This document shows positions 7,731-10,420 of a stretch of 10,420 nucleotides of DNA, one piece after another (within the stretch, counting starts at the first letter, position 1; every line of letters begins with the position of its first letter). Origin of the DNA: Asaia bogorensis (GTDB lineage Bacteria; Pseudomonadota; Alphaproteobacteria; Acetobacterales; Acetobacteraceae); the NCBI GenBank assembly GCA_945871455.1, contig CAMBXJ010000101.1:1-10420 (forward strand). The letters are read 5' to 3'. The notes under the pieces were generated by a model that was not told the DNA's origin, did not search any database, and saw only the letters and a program-made list of their open reading frames with translations. The position numbers and the translations under genes were made by a program.

Positions 7731-8061
7731 GATGGGGGTCCCGAAGCTCGATTGGAAGTTGGCGCGCGGCAATGCTGGTCTACCGGCGCGGGGCGGCGCG
7801 CGGGACCTGATCCGGGGCGACCCGGATAGAGCGATCTGGACAACGGCGGATGCGGTTATGCAAGCAATATTTCCGGAAGGATATCGAGAGAATTTGGGTG
7901 CGTCGCCGGTCGCGGGGTTTTCGTGGATGGCGGGTAATCGTCCAACCGGGCGCGCCCGCGCGGTTGCCTTTTTTGCGCCTCGCACGGACTGTGTGCGACA
8001 ATTCCTGTCACGCTATAGTGCCCGCTGTCGCTTCTGATCCCTCCAAGGAAAGGCCCGTCGC
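7731..8061. promoter_or_regulatory. Divergent promoter region between hydantoinase and aminotransferase genes
   Basis: This 331-bp stretch must hold the promoters for both divergent genes. For the plus strand, TATAGT at 8014-8019 is a good -10 candidate about 45 bases before the ATG, but no convincing -35 was found. GACA-N5-TGTC overlaps just upstream (8007-8009 carries the right-hand TGT) and could be an operator. A more symmetric AT-rich site, AATATTTCCGGAAGGATAT (7866-7884), centres on the perfect palindrome TTCCGGAA (7871-7878). No clear minus-strand promoter was recognised. The in-frame extension of the hydantoinase frame through here is unlikely to be translated. Confidence 0.45.
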
Positions 8062-9444
8062 ATGTCCGCCAGCACCCTGCCCAACGCCAGCTTGCTAGAC
8101 GCCTATGAAGCCATGACCCCGGGGTCTGCTCGTCTGTCGGAGAAAGCTCAGGGGTTACTGCCGAGCGGGCTGGCGCATGACAGTCGGCAGTTTGATCCGT
8201 ATCCGATTTATGTGGAGCGGGCGGCGGGGCCGGTGAAATGGGATGTCGATGGCAACAAGTATGTCGATTATTTCGGCGGCCATGGGGCGCTGATCCTGGG
8301 CCACAACCATCCCACGGTGATGGCGGCGGTGCACGCCGCTCTGGACCGCGGCACGCATTTCGGTGCCTGCCATGAGTTGGAACTGCGGTGGGCGGAACTG
8401 ATCACGCGGATGGTGCCGTCGGCCGAACGGGTGCGGTTCACCGGTTCCGGCACGGAGGCGACGTTGATGGCGCTGCGCCTCGCGCGCGCGCATACCGGGC
8501 GGTCGAAGCTGGTGCGGTTCCGCGGCCATTTCCATGGTTGGCACGATCACATGACCAGCGGCCACACCAGTCACTTCGACGGGACGCCCACCAGCGGCGT
8601 GGTGGCCGGCATTTCCGAGCAGGTGCTGCTTTGCGACCCGAACGATGTTGACGGCATCACGCGGATCTTCAACGACCACAAGGATATCGCCGCCGTCATC
8701 CTGGAACCGACCGGCGCGAATTTCGGCAAGATGCCGATCCTGCCGTCCTATCTGCGCCTGCTGCGAGAACTGACCCAGCAGGCCGGCACCTTGCTGATCT
8801 TCGATGAGGTGGTGACCGGGTTCCGCGTGTCTCGCGGTGGGGCGCAGCTTGCGTTCGGCGTGACCCCCGATATGACCACGCTGGCCAAGATCGCCGCGGG
8901 CGGCCTGCCGGGCGGGGTGGTCACCGGGCGCAAGGACATCCTGGACTGGCTGGATTTCAAGGTGACCAAGGCGGCCGGGCAGGAACGCGTCTACCATCCC
9001 GGCACGTTCAACGCGAACCCCGTCACCGCGGCGGCGGCCGTTGCGACGTTGGAGATCATCGAGACCACCGATGTTTGCGATCGGGCCAGCGCCTATGGTG
9101 AGGAACTGCGCCGCAAAATGAACGACGTGCTGGTGGACGAGGGGGTGAAGTGGTCCGTGCACGGATCGTTCTCCGGGATGCATGTCTACACCAACCCGCA
9201 AGGCGCGGACATCGATCCGCATGGCTTCAACGCGGAAGATTTCATCCAGACGATGATCGACAAGCCGCGTGGCGCGGGGGTGACCGGCTCCGTGCGCATG
9301 GGGATGTTGGTCAACGGCGTGGACATGAACTCCGGCCCGTCAGGCACGATCTCGGCGACGCATGGGCCGGAGGAAATGACGATCACCGTCGATGCGTTTC
9401 GCTCCACGATCCGGGCGCTGAAGCGGGAAGGGGCGATCGCGTAA
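8062..9444 (+). CDS. Class III PLP-dependent aminotransferase, glutamate-1-semialdehyde aminomutase-like
   Basis: The protein has 460 residues. ATG 8062 is preceded by AAGGAAAGG at 8045-8053, and the stop is TAA. Family motifs are in order: KWDVDGNKYVDYFGGHGALI (59-77), LGHNHP (79-84), FTGSGTEATLMALRLAR (126-142, cofactor phosphate loop), RGHFHGWHD (154-162), LIFDEVVTGFR (245-255, with the Asp that pairs with the pyridine N), TTLAKIAAGGLPGG (272-285, with K276 as the expected PLP-binding lysine), and YHPGTFNANP (311-320). These are strongest for the glutamate-1-semialdehyde 2,1-aminomutase subgroup. The protein is slightly longer than HemL (about 430 aa), with an extra N-terminal leader (about 1-22). 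Context beside a hydantoinase rather than tetrapyrrole genes argues against HemL and for a catabolic or secondary transaminase, or an aminomutase with an unknown amino-acid-like substrate. It is divergent from the hydantoinase and probably co-regulated with it. All catalytic residues appear intact. The family is certain; the reaction is not. Confidence 0.92.
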   Translation: MSASTLPNASLLDAYEAMTPGSARLSEKAQGLLPSGLAHDSRQFDPYPIYVERAAGPVKWDVDGNKYVDYFGGHGALILGHNHPTVMAAVHAALDRGTHFGACHELELRWAELITRMVPSAERVRFTGSGTEATLMALRLARAHTGRSKLVRFRGHFHGWHDHMTSGHTSHFDGTPTSGVVAGISEQVLLCDPNDVDGITRIFNDHKDIAAVILEPTGANFGKMPILPSYLRLLRELTQQAGTLLIFDEVVTGFRVSRGGAQLAFGVTPDMTTLAKIAAGGLPGGVVTGRKDILDWLDFKVTKAAGQERVYHPGTFNANPVTAAAAVATLEIIETTDVCDRASAYGEELRRKMNDVLVDEGVKWSVHGSFSGMHVYTNPQGADIDPHGFNAEDFIQTMIDKPRGAGVTGSVRMGMLVNGVDMNSGPSGTISATHGPEEMTITVDAFRSTIRALKREGAIA

Positions 9445-9501
9445 GGCATGGGGCTTCGGCCCCTGCTGCCGATGCCCGGATCGGGTCGGGCCAATCCGGG
9501 C
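9445..9501 (+). terminator. Two consecutive hairpins after the aminotransferase gene
   Basis: Directly after the TAA, GGGGC (9450-9454), a TTCG tetraloop and GCCCC (9459-9463) form a very stable stem. It is extended by GGCA (9445-9448) with TGCC (9467-9470) across a small internal loop. A second perfect 8-bp stem, GCCCGGAT (9474-9481) with ATCCGGGC (9494-9501), follows around a 12-base loop. Neither has a clean T-run (only GGTCTGTT after the second), so termination may be inefficient or Rho-assisted. Confidence 0.6.
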
Positions 9502-9596
9502 GGGTCTGTTATGGCGACGGCGCTATATGTCTGTCCGCATACCTGGGGATGGACGGCGCGCGCCGCTGCCTGACAATTGTCCTGTGTGCAACAGGT

Positions 9597-9663
9597 GAAG
9601 ACCCGGCACGGCATCGGTCGGACGCTGGCGTGCGCTCCGCTATTTGTGCGTGTCCCGGTCTTC
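9597..9663. repeat. Imperfect inverted repeat, arms about 14-15 bases
   Basis: GAAGACCCGGCACG (9597-9610) pairs imperfectly with CGTGTCCCGGTCTTC (9649-9663), leaving a 38-base GC-rich interior. The seven outer bases are perfect. It is a possible structured RNA or palindromic element; the role is unknown. Confidence 0.45.
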
Positions 9664-9852
9664 AACGGCAGAGGGCGGGTTGCCGGATAATGTGTGGCAA
9701 CGACGAGGAGGCGAGTCTATCGGTCCATGTTCAGGGTCGTCGATATTGCTCCACACAATGTTGAATCGCACCCATGCGAACCCGCCAGACGATACGCTTG
9801 TATCGCCCATCCCTTAACTGGTTCCAAAAGCGCACCTGGTTCCAGCGAAAAG

Positions 9853-10043
9853 AACCTCCGTGGATCACCGTGGCCCTTCGTGACCTCCGTGGTTGACCTT
9901 GCGGTGCCGTAACCCAACCGATCGCCGCCAGACGGCCCCGTCGCCGAACAACCAGCCTGACTCGGATCAAGGTCTGTACGGGTTTCGCTGTCCGCAAGAT
10001 TAACCACGGAGTTCACGGGAGGACCACGGTGGTCCACGGAGTC
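9853..10043. repeat. Large inverted repeat with 48-base arms built of CCGTGG-containing units
   Basis: The arm 9853-9900 is close to the reverse complement of 9996-10043, at roughly 80 % identity with one single-base gap, and the arms are separated by 95 bases. Each arm is itself made of short related units (CTCCGTGG, CACCGTGG, ACTCCGTGG). Such CACGGAG-type units recur as dispersed repeats in other bacterial genomes (recollection, not checked). The transcript could fold into a long hairpin. No transposase or other gene lies inside. Confidence 0.7.
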
Positions 10044-10305
10044 AGCCAGCGACCGAGGCCGCGCCGCCATGGCAGAAAATGGCGATTTTTCGCAATTTTC
10101 GCGGCATCTGGAGGCTGTTTTCATGGAAGGCCACAGGCCGTATCAAACGGTGTTGCGTCGAAAGGATATCCCGGTGCCGAACAGCGCGAACTGTCACCAA
10201 GGCGATCCCCAACTATGGGCGAGCCGATCTATTCAGGACGCGCAACGCGGACATGGTTGAAGACGCGCGACAAAAGCGGCTGAACGTGGGCGTCGCCTGA
10301 CCATT

Positions 10306-10420
10306 GACCCATGGCGACCACGGCCGCTGTCATTGCGAGCGCAGCGAGGCAACCCAGGGCAACCAGCAGGATCGACAGTACCAGGCCCCTGGATTACTTC
10401 GCTGCGCTCGCAATGACAGC
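10306..10420. repeat. REP/MITE-like palindromic repeat, copy 2 (cut by window end)
   Basis: This is the same unit, in the same orientation, as the one at 592-710. GACCCATGGCGAC (10306-10318) is followed by a left arm at 10322-10360, a closely similar loop (CAGGATCGACAGTACCAG here), and a right arm from about 10385 to the window end. The last few bases of the right arm are missing. The arm has diverged slightly (GAGGCAACCC instead of GAAGCAGTCC). Confidence 0.85.

Larger units (their letters stand above)
9502..10305. other. About 800 bp without a recognisable gene
   Basis: Short open frames exist on both strands, for example 10079-10300 (+) and 9717-10124 (-). They overlap each other and the inverted repeats, have no convincing ribosome binding site, and resemble no family I know. 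The stretch contains two inverted-repeat structures listed separately, a direct repeat CTGGTTCCA (9818-9826 and 9836-9844), and a small stem GTTGCC/GGCAAC (9679-9684 and 9696-9701). It looks like repeat-rich intergenic DNA, possibly remnants of decayed sequence. Confidence 0.6.

Noticed and set aside
4188..7829. A 1213-codon open frame on the plus strand, antisense to the hydantoinase gene
   Set aside because: Its product is low in motifs and rich in Gly/Arg/Asp/His, as expected from the complement of a GC-rich gene. The minus-strand frame has full HyuA/HyuB motifs. It is a codon-bias shadow.
7944..7976. GC-rich hairpin followed by six T on the plus strand, resembling a Rho-independent terminator
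   Set aside because: No plus-strand gene ends upstream of it, and the stem needs a sizeable bulge. It lies within the divergent promoter region and is probably incidental.
7731..7985. N-terminal extension of the hydantoinase frame to 7985
   Set aside because: Composition is that of translated intergenic DNA, and it would run through the likely promoter region.
8155..9222. A 355-codon minus-strand open frame antisense to the aminotransferase
   Set aside because: It lies wholly inside a gene with all class III aminotransferase motifs, and its product shows no recognisable domain.
10029..10300. Small overlapping plus-strand open frames of 63-84 codons
   Set aside because: Three frames compete over the same DNA, none has a clear ribosome binding site or known family features, and one overlaps the inverted repeat arm.

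Overview
The window is a GC-rich chromosomal segment that reads like an alphaproteobacterium. The evidence is codon use, a proteobacterial SpoVR-family protein, and a dispersed palindrome of the CATTGCGAGCGnAGCGAAG type seen in many alphaproteobacterial genomes. I suspect Rhodospirillales/Acetobacteraceae or Bradyrhizobium-like, but the sequence alone cannot settle this. No tRNA, rRNA, CRISPR array, transposase or phage gene was seen.

Layout. (1) 1-495 (+): C-terminal end of a SpoVR-family gene. (2) 496-741: convergent intergenic gap holding a ~119-bp palindromic repeat; a second copy in the same orientation lies at the right edge (10306-10420). (3) 742-3821 (-): a tight four-gene run. In transcription order it holds a 361-aa protein of unknown function, a UGSC-family selenoprotein, an FMN-binding flavin-reductase-like protein, and a tandem Rid-like (putative deaminase) protein. 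(4) 4065-7730 (-): a 1221-aa fused HyuA/HyuB ATP-dependent hydantoinase/5-oxoprolinase-like enzyme. A 243-bp gap containing a hairpin separates it from the four-gene run. (5) 7731-8061: divergent promoter region. (6) 8062-9444 (+): a class III PLP aminotransferase related to glutamate-1-semialdehyde aminomutase, followed by a terminator-like hairpin. (7) 9445-10420: nearly 1 kb without a convincing gene, containing several inverted repeats.

Main discovery. Two apparently separate small reading frames at 2458-2736 and 2182-2454 (-) are one gene interrupted by a single in-frame TGA at 2455-2457. Read as selenocysteine, the TGA gives a 184-aa protein with the motif GD-U-GSCSSC, the signature of the UGSC (seleno)protein family. 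A 9-bp hairpin with a GUU apical loop begins 11 nt after the TGA, where a bacterial SECIS element should be. A naive gene caller would split, truncate or pseudogenise this gene. The protein also ends in WCGPC, the classical thioredoxin active-site motif, which suggests a selenol plus a dithiol in one small protein.

Working model (inference). The genes look like a catabolic or detoxification module. The hydantoinase opens a cyclic amide or imide, the aminotransferase and Rid-like protein handle amino or imine/enamine intermediates, and the UGSC selenoprotein with its partner and the flavoprotein does redox chemistry. The substrate is unknown, and no transporter or regulator is visible in the window.
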